Assembly: GCF_030272615.1 (NCBI RefSeq)
Contig: NC_081407.1
Span: 97,323,897 to 97,387,896, forward strand
Length of the DNA stretch: 64,000 nt
Source: Cryptomeria japonica
Taxonomy: Eukaryota > Streptophyta > Pinopsida > Cupressales > Cupressaceae
Direction of reading: 5' to 3'
The notes under the pieces were generated by a model, which ran no database searches, was not told the DNA's origin, and saw nothing but the letters and a program-made list of their open reading frames with translations. Below are positions 23,633-35,270 of the stretch, piece after piece. Both the position numbers and the translations under genes were made by a program. Each line of letters opens with the position of its first letter. The stretch's first letter is position 1.

Positions 23633-25174
23633 TCAACACAGACAACTCTTGAGTGACTGACCCGCTAAGAGAGTCATCAACCAAATCACAACCACCAGCA
23701 TGAGAATTACCATCTCAACTAGAAACTCTGGATTAGGCAACTCATGTCTCTCACCATCAAAAAAATGGTTAATGTGACGAACATGTTGAAGGTGGAACTT
23801 GGCTTTTTGAGCCACAATCTTAGCTTGTTTATCTCTTTGTCTCTACTTATTGCATATGTCCTATGTCTTTTCCATGTCAGCCATGCTAGAATACAAAAAA
23901 ATAGATCTTATGTGGCTTATGCCCACATCAATGGAAGATCTTATGTTGTTGTCACCATAATGGGTGAAGGAAGAATACATCCTACGTGCTGAAACTACCA
24001 CAGGCCCACCATGTGGCAACGCCTTCAGCACAACCTTCTTACCCTTAGCCATAAACTCCAATTCCATACTCCTAAAATCTTGCATATATCTGCCAAGAGA
24101 CTGCAACCACTAGATGCCCAACACTGCATCAATCTCACTGAGACCTACAACATAGAAATCATCCGTCAAGGTGTAATCTCTCATCTGTATGCTAAGCTAT
24201 GGAACTCTCTTGGTGCACCTCATAGAAAATCCATCTACTACTGTCACACTGAAACCAAGGATATCCTCTGCCCGCAATCTACGCCTAGCAACCAATCCCT
24301 CATCAACAAAATTGTGCGTAGCACCACTGTCAACAAAGCAAATCACAAGTTGTCCCTTAATCACTCCCTTCACGTGAAAGGGATGATATCTAAGGACTCC
24401 TGAGAGTGAGGCAATGATTACATTGGACGTGGCCAGTTTATCTTTCACTCCAAGCTCCACCCGTGGAATATCTTTCTCAACCTCACCATTGTTGCCCTCA
24501 GAATCTGTATCCTAAATATGCTCATCATCCACATCTGAATGAACCTTAATGAGACGCGCCTTGCCTTTCTCAAGGCATTGATGTCCAATCTCTCAAGGTT
24601 CCTTACACGAGAAGCATAACTTCTTCCTCCTCAACTCATTACGTGTCTCTTGATCCATCCTGGGAGGGGATGGTGCACTCTGGTGCTGTGTAGAAGACTT
24701 TTGAAGAAGCTTGGAGCCTTCATAAAACTTCTTATTCTACTGATAAGAAGTGGGTGGTGGTGAAGTATCAAGGTCTAAGGTAGTCTAAATAGCCTCATAT
24801 AAAATCCTAGGCTTAAGAGCCTTGACCAAACCCCGTAACATATCCTGTAAACCCTCAATGAACAAAATCACTACACGTCTATCAGGCATCTCAGGAACTA
24901 GAATGGCAATGCGTTGAAGCTAATTAATATAAGTTTCAACATGTCTAGTTTGTCACAACAATGCTAAATCCTTGTAGTACAACTCAACATCGTTACAATC
25001 AAATATGGCAATCAACTGCTCAGTAAACTCATAAGAATGAACCGAGTCCATGGTTTTGGGTAGCCAAACCATCCACCAATCACAAGCCACGCCATCCAAA
25101 CGTAGTACTTCAAACTCAATAGCCTTGTCCTCAAGCATCAGCTTAAATGAAAGGTAGATGTCAAGTTTGTGCAC
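23633..25174 (-). pseudogene. Gypsy Gag-protease and start of the RT region, one frame with stops
   Basis: A single reading frame runs from 25174 to 23633 without shifts but with about eight stops. The Gag part has LEDKAIEFEVLRLDGVACDW, a typical plant Ty3/gypsy Gag core. A zinc knuckle CFSCKEP-x-EIGHQC (near 24610) has a stop where Trp is expected. The protease active site is FVDSGATHNFVD (near 24320). The frame then reads through a VLGI-x-WLQSLG block and MELEFMAKGKKVVLK, the segment before RT in this family, and ends in unrelated-looking sequence. No RT motif follows. Confidence 0.85.
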
Positions 25175-25887
25175 CCAAGCTCATGCACTAATCTTCCTGC
25201 TACCATCAAAGGAAGATAACACAAACTTAATAGTTATTCGCTTGAGGTCACCACTCCACTGGTGTCTAGGCCATCTATCACCCTTGGCCCTCGGACTGTC
25301 TTTGCATTGTAGACAATACTATTGTAGAGGGAAAGCATCCCTAACATGTGGAAGGCATGCCCACTCATCATTAGCCACCACCGCTGTCAAGTGGGTCAAC
25401 TGGTGGTAGCTCATCTCTAGGAGGAAAATGAGGCTGCATGGGCTTGTTTGTAGTCTATGTATGAGTCCTATCACGCCTAGGAGAACCAAGAACACTATCT
25501 ATTGATGAAGAAGCTCTACTACTCCCACAACTACCTACATTTGAAACAAACCTTATTATCCTTGTCATGTCTACCACGCCTATCCCTAGGTCGGTCCATG
25601 TCCAATCTACCAAGGGTTCCACTTATTCGCTCTAATGCCCATGCAATTTGTGGTTGGGTATTATTGAGAGTTCTAAATAACTCCCAATCAGGGTCTTCCT
25701 ACAAATTTTGTCTCTCCCTCTGCTAAGGACTCCTAGTACCACCTTGCATATCACCCATATCTGCAACAATTGTAAACCTGTATCAAAATCTAATTCCACT
25801 TGTGCTCTCTTGCAAGTATAATATTTGTATGGTTTAATCCTTTTAGGATAGAAATGATCAAAATTCCCTGAGGTTGGCAATATCATA
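25175..25887 (-). pseudogene. Gypsy leader and N-terminal Gag (decayed)
   Basis: Between the primer-binding site and the recognisable Gag core. The minus-strand 84-codon frame at 25632-25886 sits where the Gag start is expected but has no clear motif. The rest is broken by stops. Confidence 0.4.
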
Positions 25888-25899
25888 GCTCTAATACCA
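25888..25899 (-). other. Gypsy primer-binding site (tRNA-Met type)
   Basis: The minus strand reads TGGTATTAGAGC, one mismatch from the initiator tRNA-Met complement, one base from the 5' LTR. Confidence 0.8.
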
Positions 25900-25900
25900 C

Positions 25901-27654
25901 TGAAAGATCCCCAACCAAATTTGATCTAATTTTTCTGATTTTTTACATTTGCTGATTGAAGGTTTTGGAATAGTTCTTAAGTGTTTTTTATTGAGTTTTA
26001 GATGCCAATGATTGAACAAAGTTTTAACAAGAAACACATGCCAAATAAACAATTCCCTTGAACCCAATTGGTAAAAATATAATGAACTGATATAAATTTA
26101 TGAGTTTTGATTTTAAGGGCAGCAAATACATAAATTTGATTTTAAGACTAGGAAACACCAAACAACACAATCTCACACCCGAAATTCTAGTAGTCAACCC
26201 CTTCGCAAGATTTATTGATGAAGCCATAAGAAATACAAGAGAGATGCACCAAATTTTGCCAGATCAGGCATTATTCTAGTTAGCAATAATTATGAAAACA
26301 AGATCTGAAACAACATTGCAAATATCAAACCCCACACCTGGACTTGTAGGCAAAATCAATATAAAAAATTGGTATTCTTCAACATGCATAAAGAACTAAT
26401 CCAACAACTTATTTTGGCATCCAATGGAGATCAAACAACTGATATGAATTCTGATAATGAAACCCTTCACCAAATCCCAAGCAAGCTCTTCATGGTACGA
26501 CATGCCAGTAGAGAGGTACGGCTGCCTTAGGTAAGAGTATGACTAGAATTGAATTCTAGAAACCACTACAAATCTGCCCAGATTGATCCAATACTGCAAC
26601 AATCAATTTTATTTGAAACCCTAATGAAAATGGCAACCAAACAATATCAAATCGACCTTTAGGTGGCGCCAAAATGATAAGTAATTTTGATTTCTAATGC
26701 ATCAAACCCTAGGTGCCATGAAAATGAATGAAACCTAGAAATATCAAACTGAAAATATCTAATGATGCACAAATGGAAACCCTATGTGGATTTCCATACA
26801 CTGTGAATTGAGTTTCCGTCCAATTCATGAATCTCCAAGGAGTTTTTGTTCCCAAAAGTTTGTTCTATTGTTGAAACTATTCCTCAGAGCTCAATTCCCA
26901 ATTTGATGTTGTAAAATGAATGATTGAATCTCGAAATGAAGCCTCCAAATGTTCTTTTATTTACTCTGAACCCTAATCGATCACTTTAGGGCTCCTTGGC
27001 TTAATTTTAATAAAGTTTATTTAAATATAACTCTTTCCTAGAGAGTTCAATCCCTTTGAGGGTCTTATTCATCATAAAACACATAACCGCCTTTTAAAAC
27101 AACCTTGACACCTAGGGGTGTGTGTCATGTGGGGGGCTCTTATTAATATTTTATTATTTTATAAAGTCACATTTTTATTTCTACCAAGTTGTTTAAAAAA
27201 CAACTTAATTAAGCCTTCCTAGGCATCATTACCCATGGTGGCCCACTTATTTGTTACTTTATTAAAATAAAGTAAAGTAACTTTATTAATTTAATTAAAA
27301 TATTAAAGTCATAACTTTAGTATTCCATTTATTCTCAGAAACCCATCACCTGAACTCCAAACTGAAAACAAAGTGTTGCCACCAGTCCAAGGAATATAGC
27401 AGGGTCACGACCAATCCCCTCCTAAAAAAATAGGACCCCTTCCTAAAATTTAGGAAACCGTCTCAAACCATTTGGAATGATTCGGAATGCCTTTCAAACC
27501 ATCTCCTAGTCTCCTAAACAGAATGGCTTATAAAGCCCTTGCATAGCTCCACAAGCCTTAGCATGGGTCCCCTTTCCAGTCCACTGACCTACGGGAACCC
27601 AATGATAGGCCAATCCCTGCTCAACTGCCTATCACCTAGGGAGGGGGCATTACA
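25901..27654 (-). repeat. Gypsy 5' LTR
   Basis: 1,754 bp partner of 21291-23087, starting TGAAAGATCC and ending GGGGGCATTACA. The two LTRs carry many substitutions, so the element is old or the LTRs come from different copies. Confidence 0.85.
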
Positions 27655-27945
27655 AGAATGTACCAGATGCTCTCACGGAGGACTAATTGTGAGAGTCAAC
27701 AAATGCATTGACATTAATAAATTGATTAACTGCAATTTCAGAATTCTCTCTCTAATTCGCATGTTTGCAAGGAACACTCAGAAAAATTGATCATGCAAAG
27801 GAACACTCAGAAAAATTGATTATGCAAATACTGTTCAAATTACCTTCCATACATATATTATCTATGCCTCAAGCCTTGGCACAAATAGGTAATCAAAATA
27901 AGCTCTTCAATGTAAATGGCATTAATACCAGACACATTCAATAAC
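27655..27945. repeat. Repeat X, right copy
   Basis: Similar to 1245-1508. It has an extra internal duplication of about 25 bp (AGGAACACTCAGAAAAATTG at 27771 and 27799). It continues beyond the point where the left copy is cut by D1. It lies 0.7 kb downstream of the host gene end. Confidence 0.6.
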
Positions 27946-28647
27946 AATGCTCAAAATATTGTCTTTATTTCCAAATTTTCCTGGTCATCTAGACTTAATT
28001 TTCTGAATATAGTATTTTTATGATATGCATCAGAGGATTATTTTTTCTACTATTGTTTTGTATGATCCGTAGCAGGGATCTAGACAACATTGCTTAAATT
28101 AAGTTTTCATTTTATATAATGAGCTTATTTTACACTGAAAATGTTTTTCGATGAAACTAGATAAAAAAATATATATTGAGAACCCTAGTAAATTAAATTA
28201 CAAAATGACAATTGGAAATAAATGCTATCAATAGCATTGGATAAGTGATATCCCACAAAATCGCAATGGCATTAATTTCCCCACTGCATTTGACATTTAA
28301 TCACCAAAAAGAAATTCCTCCACACTAAAATATAAAAATGGTATAAACTATAAAGTGAAGGATACCAAGACTCAGGCCAGTTTGGAGGATTGATCTCTCA
28401 AATTAAAAAGGCATTGCAATATGAACAGCCCAAAATTTTAGCTACAAGCTGCAGAAGTTTCTTCCGAGAACATAGTTCATCTTTCTACAAGGATGAGCAG
28501 TTGAAATATCATACTAATAGATGAGAAACAAATGAATTAACAGTTAAGAACAAGCAGGTGACAGAGAGGGGGTGCGATTAAATGCTAACAAATTAAAATT
28601 GCAATGGATGTGAGGACAAATTTCTCAAATCCAGAGCAAGAATCATA
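27946..28647. other. Downstream region of the host gene, no gene seen
   Basis: Contains the presumed 3' untranslated region of the minus-strand gene ending at 28648. No element boundary or ORF was found. I cannot place a poly(A) site with confidence. Confidence 0.4.
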
Positions 28648-28906
28648 CTAAATTACTCCATTGACCTTTGGGGCACTTTTGGCAGATTTCCTTTGTAGTT
28701 CTGCTTCATGATGTGCCAAAGCTGCATCTATTGCCTGCAATCAATGGATTATGAATATAAGTATTGCACTTATACTATGAGAACACCTAAAATGAGAATT
28801 CATGTCAACAAAAACACTGGTATAGATGTCAGTGTACCTGAAGCATTGGTTGGATAAGCAATGAAACTTGATGACGAAATTCCAATTCTACCGATTCCTT
28901 GGTTGA
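28648..28906 (-). CDS. Host gene, last two coding exons (unidentified protein, C-terminus)
   Basis: Exon 1 of the pair: 28838-28906 (69 nt, 23 codons), bounded on the minus strand by an AG acceptor (...AATGCAG) and a GT donor (GTACAC). Exon 2: 28648-28734 (87 nt including TAG), acceptor ...TTGCAG. Both are phase 0 and in frame, giving a C-terminus with ESVELEFRHQVSLLIQP, AIDAALAHHEAELQRK and KSAPKVNGVI. The composition is amphipathic helical, unlike the elements around it, and the splice signals agree on one strand. I do not recognise the protein. Upstream exons would lie to the right; the intron there contains unit i and possibly everything after it. Confidence 0.6.
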
Positions 28907-29888
28907 CTGCATTAGACAGATCATTTAGTATTTTATGAACAAAATGAACTATGTTCATCAAAGAACAGTATATATAAGTTCTAAGTTAGTAGATAGTACA
29001 GGTTGAGCATAACATATTCATATTTGCATATAACATCTCCGTTTACAAAATATTCACACTATACCCAGATGATTGCAGTTATCCAGGTTGTATCTGAAAA
29101 GACAAAGGTGTATCCAGGGCATATAAATTCACTAATCATGTGTTTTGCAATGTTACCCCAAGTTTCCAGGACAGGGATAGCAGGGGATGGGGAGGATGAG
29201 TTTCATGGTCTCTGATTTTTCAGGCCATTTTTAGGGACGGCAGGGGACGGCAAAGGGGATGGCAATGTAAAAAATAGGGAAATTTTAAATATTCATATGA
29301 TAACATTCACAAATCCAACAATAAAAGGATGCCTTGAATTATGAAGTTTAACCTGCCATTCATGCATGCGAATGCTATAAAATAACCCTTTAACCTCCAA
29401 GTTTGAACTTTGAAGTGCATTTGTGTCTATAGGTTTACAACCTATTCAAGTGCAAAGGCTATGAAAAATAAGTGTTGTAATAATAACAAACATGCCACTA
29501 TCTAAATATCACATGATATTCTAGTTGAGTAGAATGACTTACTATGGACATCTTGATCTAAATCAAGAATCCAATAGATGTGGAAACTTGATTAGCATTG
29601 CATAACATCTTGTATGTCGAGAGATACAAAAGCATTTGCTTCAAAACTGATTACCAGAATGTTTCATGCAAATAAAAGGGATAGCATGGAGTAATGGTCA
29701 ATGCTTATGTTTTTAAATCTCAGGCACAATAGAAGCTAAAATCAGAGAGCAGCCTCAATGCCCAAAATTATTTACCATGCCACAGCTTGCTGCATAAACC
29801 ACCAAAATTGAATTATATGAAAATGAAATCAAATAGCACTAAAATGAGGTTGTTATTCCAATTTAGCGCAACCTGGGCTATGGGGGCC
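28907..29888. other. Intron of the host gene, left part
   Basis: AT-rich, without ORFs above 75 codons. Holds a MITE fragment at 29146-29320. Interrupted at 29889 by G-unit i. Confidence 0.4.
29146..29320 (-). mobile_element. MITE fragment, CCGGGG-type
   Basis: Starts TTACCCCAAGTTTCCAGGA and runs through GGGGATGGGG and GCAAAGGGGATGGCAATG to AAATATTCATATGA. The same order is seen in reverse complement at 54230-54368, where the complete element with both ends lies. The other terminus is missing here. Confidence 0.6.
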
Positions 29889-30718
29889 TGTTGATGTGTG
29901 TTTTATGCACATAACATTTCAGAATAAAATACCAAGGTAATTTATCCTCTCTTGAACAAAATCACCTCAGATGCTAAGAATGAGATCAACTAAAATGATT
30001 CCAAGGTTTCTACATGTCAGGTCTTGACGAGTGGGTAACTCAATGGTCGATGTGAATTGCTGTGTTCACTTGGGGACTTACGCAAATGTTTGGATTATCA
30101 TGAAGATGTGGAGTAGGTGTACTGACAACTTAAGATTTATCAATATGGCTCTGGATTTACTTACTAAAAAAATGGGCAAAAGGAATAGGGTTTACTTACT
30201 AAAAAAATGGGCAAAAGGAATAGGGTTCAGGAAATCTATTCTAAGCCCAGGAATGTAGGAAATGATGAACAGATCTAGTGGAATCAAACTAGGCAAGGTC
30301 TCACAAATAGGTATTGACACAGGCTTAGTGCAATCATCTAAGGTATACTTAAGGATTTTCAGGCTATCACCATCAAACGTTGACACCATCCAAGTTGATG
30401 CTTGTCAAGGGACGCGGAATAGTTGAAGTTAAGCTTACTCAAATCTCCAGTTGACCACACAAGGCGCACGTACCAGCAGCAAGAGGCTAGTGATATGGAT
30501 TAAGGATTCCACACAAATATATTCAACAAATCTTTCACTCAATCTAACATACATGAAAATAAATTATAATCTAACTTGGAGGAATTGAGAACTATGAATG
30601 CAAAGACCACTTGAAGAGCAAAATCACCAACAATTGAACAATGATTATGATTCAAATAGCTGCAACATATACCAACAATTCTACAAAAACTCTCCCTTAC
30701 AAATGAGAGACAAGGAGG
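29889..30718 (-). repeat. Unit i, R-U5-like terminal segment
   Basis: Clearly homologous in order to 43772-44640 (ii), 56979-57790 (iii), 58409-59254 (iv) and, reversed, to 49705-50433 (v). Shared blocks include TTATCCTCTCTTGA near the end, CCAAGGTTTCT, and AGTTGACCACACAAGGCG followed by AAGAGGCTAGTGATATGG. No ORF is conserved. Here a 41-bp segment around ATGGGCAAAAGGAATAGGGTT is duplicated in tandem (30150-30230). Confidence 0.75.
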
Positions 30719-30730
30719 CATATATAGAGT
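30719..30730 (-). promoter_or_regulatory. Unit i, TATA box of the LTR-type promoter
   Basis: Minus strand CTCTATATATGC, followed 20-25 bases on by a CTCATTTGTAAGG block that is also found after the TATA box in units ii, iii, iv and v. The conserved spacing suggests a start site there. Confidence 0.65.
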
Positions 30731-30803
30731 ATCTTACAAAATGGATGGCCCAGATTGATACAAGATCAACGGGCGAGATCATGCCAACAAAACCCTAGAA
30801 TTG

Positions 30804-30818
30804 CCCTAATTAGGGTTT
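30804..30818 (-). promoter_or_regulatory. Unit i, palindromic telo-box pair
   Basis: AAACCCTAATTAGGG on the minus strand, 15 of the 18 bases of the palindrome that is complete in ii, iv and v. Another AACCCTAG lies just beside it at 30791. About 85 bp upstream of the TATA box. Confidence 0.65.
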
Positions 30819-30886
30819 ACATAAAAAATGGCGCCACCTACATATGGCCCAATAAAAAGATACCTAGTCATCAAATAGGGAATCTT

Positions 30887-31702
30887 TTAGAAGATTCCTC
30901 CTTGCATCTCTCTCTCTCCTAGCATACTCCAAGAAAACTCCTCCATGGAAATGCTAGGCAAGGTATTTTGTTGTAAATCAATCACGTCTAGTGAATCCGA
31001 GCAAGCATCCAAAGTGTTCTCCCAATCTGGCATGAGCTTCTGCGAACTATGAACATGAATAAAAAAAGAGACCAAGTCGTCTATCTGACTCTTCTTCAAA
31101 GAGTCTAACTGACAAAAATACATAAATTTCATCTTGTCTCTTAATTCGGCTAAGTGTAAACCACTTGCGTCACTAACATCAACACCCAATAATTCCTCAA
31201 TCGAGACAAGGATCTTCATTTGAATGTCCTGAATCAATCCCTCCATCTCCATACAACTCGACTGGGCGTTCTCGTAAGTTGATTTCTTCATGGCTAATGA
31301 ACAATACCAACCATGGAAATTGTATCTGTCTCCACTGTGCACAATGTTCTCACTGACCAAGGTGGAATTAGGAATCTTCTTCAAAGCCTGGAGGCGTGGA
31401 ATAGTTTTCTTTTGAGTAGGTCGGAATTCTTCCCAAACTCCCTCCAAATACTGGATTCTAAATGCAAGCCTTGTTGTCCTATCATATGCATGGACAAACT
31501 GAGTAAGGAAATCATCTGTCTGCCTTCTTGTATTCTCAATCCACTTTTCTACCTCCGAGAGTGTATCTCTCGCTGCCTCATAGTGTGAATGCATTCCATG
31601 GTCAACTGCAATAGGGGAAATAAGGGTGGGATTTTCACACCTTATCCCTGCAATATACTCTCTAAGTCTGATATTCTCTTCTCTGTACCTTTCTTTCTCC
31701 AC
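30887..31702 (-). pseudogene. Unit i cargo gene, C-terminal coiled-coil domain
   Basis: 271 open codons. Begins MEKERYREENIRLREY, a charged helix, then helical segments with GDRYNFHGWYCSL, and LPSISMEEFSWSMLG near the end. The homologous region in unit v (48855-49556) has GDRYDFSTWYYTL and LPSVTMEEVKLIVS at the same places, and unit iii (58017-58400) has the last third. It lies in the same frame direction right after 31802-32971. Function unknown. Conservation of positions between diverged copies suggests it was under selection as a protein. Confidence 0.6.
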
Positions 31703-31801
31703 AATCTCTCTGTCTAACCTTGCATTGATCGCCTTGAGGTTTTCACCAACCTCTTGAAATTCTTGCTTTCTGGATGTACGAACAAGGGCAACTGAAGTGA
31801 T

Positions 31802-32971
31802 CTAGAAATCCATAGGAGTAGCAATGTCCGTTGTCACACCTACAATAGGAACAACAATCTGCGCAATCTGCATTTCTGTCTCATCTCTAGCTATATGCGA
31901 CAAAATCTCCGCTTTCTTGGGCTCTTTCTCCTTAGCACTCCTAGCTAGGTAGTCATCAATGTCGTCAATAGGCTGTACCTCTATCATTTGTTTACTTTTC
32001 TCCATACTTCTCATCAGCCATTCAAGAATAACAGCCATCTCCATACCGTCATCGAGGCACATTTCTCGATCATGTCCTCTCAATGCCGAGATAACATCAT
32101 CATCATCATCATCATCAAGATTATTCCTGGTCCAATCGTATACCTCATTTCCCAAACTAACTTGCAAAAGGACAGTAGGGGATCCCGACTGATCATCATT
32201 CTCATTTGGAGGTGTAGATGTCGCTATGGCATGTAACTCTTGAATATTCCCTGGTAATATCACTGTGTTGGAACATTGTTGGGTCTCCTTGTTCTGCTCT
32301 GTTACTTCAATCACTTTGATTGATGAGACACTGAGAGGTGGTGAAGGAATGATAGGTGGAGGAATGATAGTCTTCCATTTCTTCTTCACCTCCTCAATCT
32401 TCTTCCCTCTGGCCTTGACTTCTACTGGCGTGTTCTTCCTTCTCTTGGGAGCTTGACTCTCTTTGTCTGCATGAATCCTGACATCATTGATAGTCCTCTG
32501 ATCATCCTTGGAAGTAGACTCTTCCGACTTCATCCTTTCATAAGTGAAGGGAACACCCATATCAACTAGCTTATTTATCTGTATATCTACCCATGCACGG
32601 GAGAAAATTAAGACCTCTCTCATCAATACATTTAGGTCAATCTCTTCTGACTCTGACAAATTAGGCAATAGGATTGCCTTCTTCATTTCACTCTCATACT
32701 GTGGATGCGTATGATCTCTGTTATCTAACACTTGATCAGGAATGAGAAAAAGTCCACACTTCCTCATGAAATCCATTGACATTCTAGACCACATTCGTCT
32801 CTTCACTGTTTGCTCGTCCATCAGGTTGGCCCAATAATCTTCTATGTCAACTTTGTGAATGAACTTCTCTCCCCAGATCCTTCCAATTTTCTTATCTGGA
32901 TCAAATCTTTCTCTTTTCTTATATGTGTAGCAAATCGACTCGCAGTGCTGGCGGCTAAGGCAGACTGGCAA
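31802..32971 (-). pseudogene. Unit i cargo gene, middle region
   Basis: 389 open codons, of which those after about residue 15 continue the cargo protein (the start lies in the wrong frame before a frameshift at about 32930). Conserved block DIEDYWANLMDEQTVKRRMW matches LEDYWANAADSFEIRKRFW in unit v. Then PNLSESEEIDLNVLMRE and ISRAWVDIQ-like helix, a basic linker (PKRRKNTPVEVKARGKK), a Pro-rich stretch, and a run of seven Asp encoded by a GAT microsatellite (32096-32118). It reads like a disordered hinge between two folded ends. Confidence 0.6.
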
Positions 32972-34125
32972 ACCTCTGACATCTTCCCAACTGAAATAGG
33001 GAATGTCATGCCTATCCTATGCTTCTCTCTTTGTTTGGCATCAAACTCTAGAAGTTGTCTCACCACTTCCAACAAGATCATTCTGTCGGCCGGATACCTA
33101 GGAAGTCTGTAGGGTTCAGATTGAAACCCATGAATCCTAAAGTACGTGAAACTGGGAAACTGAATATACCACGATCCATATCTCTCTATTAGCTCTGTTG
33201 CCTCCTTGGACAATCTTCTGTGGATTCCACCTTGCAGCATCCGTGTGATGCACATAGTGAATACGTCATTCACTCTCTTATAGTCTTCAATTCTATACAT
33301 GCTCAACTGGGGGTAGCATTCATGACTCTTGAATTGTCCTTGCACATTCCCGACTTCACCTTTACATATCAATCCTCTGTATGAAACAAACCATGCAAGC
33401 AGGTATACCAGGTAAGAAGTCATGGCGAATGACTTGGACCGCTCTACTTTCCTCAGCTAAAAGTCTAGATTGTCGCTTATAATCTTAGACCAATTTACCA
33501 ATGTCCCTCTAAGACAATTCTGGATGAAATAGAACATTCATCCATCGAATATTGCTCCCTATGACATCCCCATCACTCTGTTGAGTAGGAATATCAAGTC
33601 GCTATACTCCTCTTTGAAGTCTATGCACATGAGTGTCTTGGGAGCCTTGGAATGATGAGACCTAGGCTCAATCATCCACTCTTTGTTTATCATATTCTTG
33701 CATGCACCCATCTTCTTCGTGTATCTTTCTGTATATTCATCCTTGGTCACATCCTTCATGTCTGTTCCGTGTGGAATTCCGAACACCTCAGCAAGGTAGG
33801 CAATAACAACGCCCTTAGGAGTTTTGATCATTCGCGTGAGCGGGCCATAACATCGTGCACACTCCAGGATAAGCTCACTGCATTGTATGCACTGTGGAAA
33901 TCCAGCGGCATGAAAAATACCACTCTTCATAATGTTTGCATATGCTGGGGAAGGAACCTGATTTCCGACTCCGAACATTCGCTGTCGCATTTGGTCTAAG
34001 TCTAGGAAATGCATGTTTGTATCTGTGATCTCCTTCCATCTGGATGAAATCTTGAGCTCTGGATAAAATCCAGTCTCTAGCATCTTCAGTAGTTCTTTCC
34101 TTTCCTTAAATCCGGACTTTGACAT
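32842..34125 (-). pseudogene. Unit i cargo gene, N-terminal globular region
   Basis: Two open pieces (34125-33559, 188 codons; 33423-32842, 193 codons) in minus direction, joined by a short stretch with stops. Landmarks shared with unit v: SRWKEITDTNMHFLDL, RMFGVGN, SGIFHAAGFPQCIQCSELI, VIAYLAEVFGIPHG, LLNRVMG, YRGLICKGEVGN, DCYPQL-like ECYPQLSM, KRVNDVF, RYGSWYIQFPSFTYFRIHGF and YPADRMILLEVVRQLLEF. The AEVFGIPHG segment recalls the plant mobile domain of transposon proteins, but only faintly. Function unknown. Confidence 0.6.
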
Positions 34126-35253
34126 CGCACCTGTACGAAGCTTGAAGTTAGACTTAGGAAAATAAATAATGTTCTTGATAAAATTCCTGACTTTCTAAAG
34201 ATTTTAGCTAATTAGAGCATAAAGTAGGGAGAATAATCCATACTCTTTGTAGATTTCGACAATTAGATTCAAAGTGTGACAACGCTAGGGCATGGAAACC
34301 CTCTATAAAATTCATTAATACCTCTTTATGCTTAGAAATATGCAAAATAAAATGCAAACGAGTATACCAGATCAACGATGACTTAGGAAAGGTGTGAAAA
34401 GTTGTGTTTTCACACAAGGTAGGTCTCAAGATACCTTCCGCAGTCAACAATGGAGGTCAACAAATTTGAAGACAACCTACAACTAATAAATTAACTTCAA
34501 AAAACATGTTGCAATCCTTCAAAAATATGCACAAACTTGATAAAAATCAGTCTCAACGATGAAAATGATTAATTTTGGAAACATAGTCATGGCTGGTAAA
34601 AGATAAATTTCTGAGGACAAGTAGCCATTAACACAGTTGCAGACCTTAAGACATCCTTCTAATGGTCTGAAAATGATTCCAAAATGCCTCCAAATACTCT
34701 CCAAATGTAAATCGCTGAAGTTGCAGCTGGTTGGGCAATAAAAGTTCTGAAAATTGAATGTACAGCCAACAATGGAGGTCTAAATCTGAAGCAAACTCAG
34801 ATCTGAAGCAAATGACAGGTAGGGAGGCAAAGGTGGCATCAAACATGCATGGAATTCACCAAAGTAAGGTCCCAACACTTGCAAAATAAAAATCGAACTT
34901 TCCCAGCTATAGCGCCATTTTTGAAATTCTGAAAATGTCTTCAATGCAGCTCAGATCTGCAACAATGGAGGTCTGGAACATCAAGCAACAATGGAGGCAA
35001 AAATCGCCAAAGTCACCAAACACTAAAAATCGCTATCTTCTACCAAATATCACCAAACTTGGAAAAATCGAAAAAATCTGGAAATGGTCTTCAATGGCAG
35101 CAATGGGATGGATTGCCAAGCTCGAAAAATAGAGGAAATAAATCCTCAATCAAACACTTCACTTCAGCACTTTGCCAAAATTCGCCACCAATAAGAGAGA
35201 AAAATCGCCTTTCATGGAGACACTAGGCAGATTTAATAAAATATTGCTGGAGA

Positions 35254-35270
35254 CTCCTCTCTTATACTTG
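35254..35270 (-). promoter_or_regulatory. Unit i, promoter-like TATA box upstream of the cargo gene
   Basis: Minus strand AGTATAAGAGAGGAGTCTCC. The same phrase occurs at 45686-45703 in unit ii (CTCTATAAGAGAGGAG) and a relative at 60605-60620 in unit iv (CCTATATAAGAGG), always just after the motif array. It is about 1.1 kb upstream of the first cargo Met; the interval is a T-rich, GCGATTTTTG-containing leader. Confidence 0.5.

Larger units (their letters stand above)
21291..27654 (-). mobile_element. Ty3/gypsy deletion derivative (gag and protease only)
   Basis: Long LTRs (21291-23087 and 25901-27654) enclose only 2.8 kb with primer-binding site, Gag, protease and polypurine tract on the minus strand. 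RT, RNase H and integrase are missing, so it is a non-autonomous deletion product. The flanking pentamers are TGAAT (left) and AGAAT (right), one mismatch. The left flank is D1 LTR and the right flank is repeat X, which do not belong together, so the two halves may come from recombination between two copies. Confidence 0.85.

Noticed and set aside
24011-24403. 130-codon plus-strand ORF
   Set aside because: Antisense shadow of the gypsy protease region.
1245-27945. Repeat X copies as LTRs or target duplications of one large element
   Set aside because: No TG...CA ends, no primer site or polypurine tract beside them, and the right copy extends past the left one's limit.
31959-32236. Plus-strand ORFs with Ile or Ser runs
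   Set aside because: Antisense readings of the GAT microsatellite in the cargo gene.
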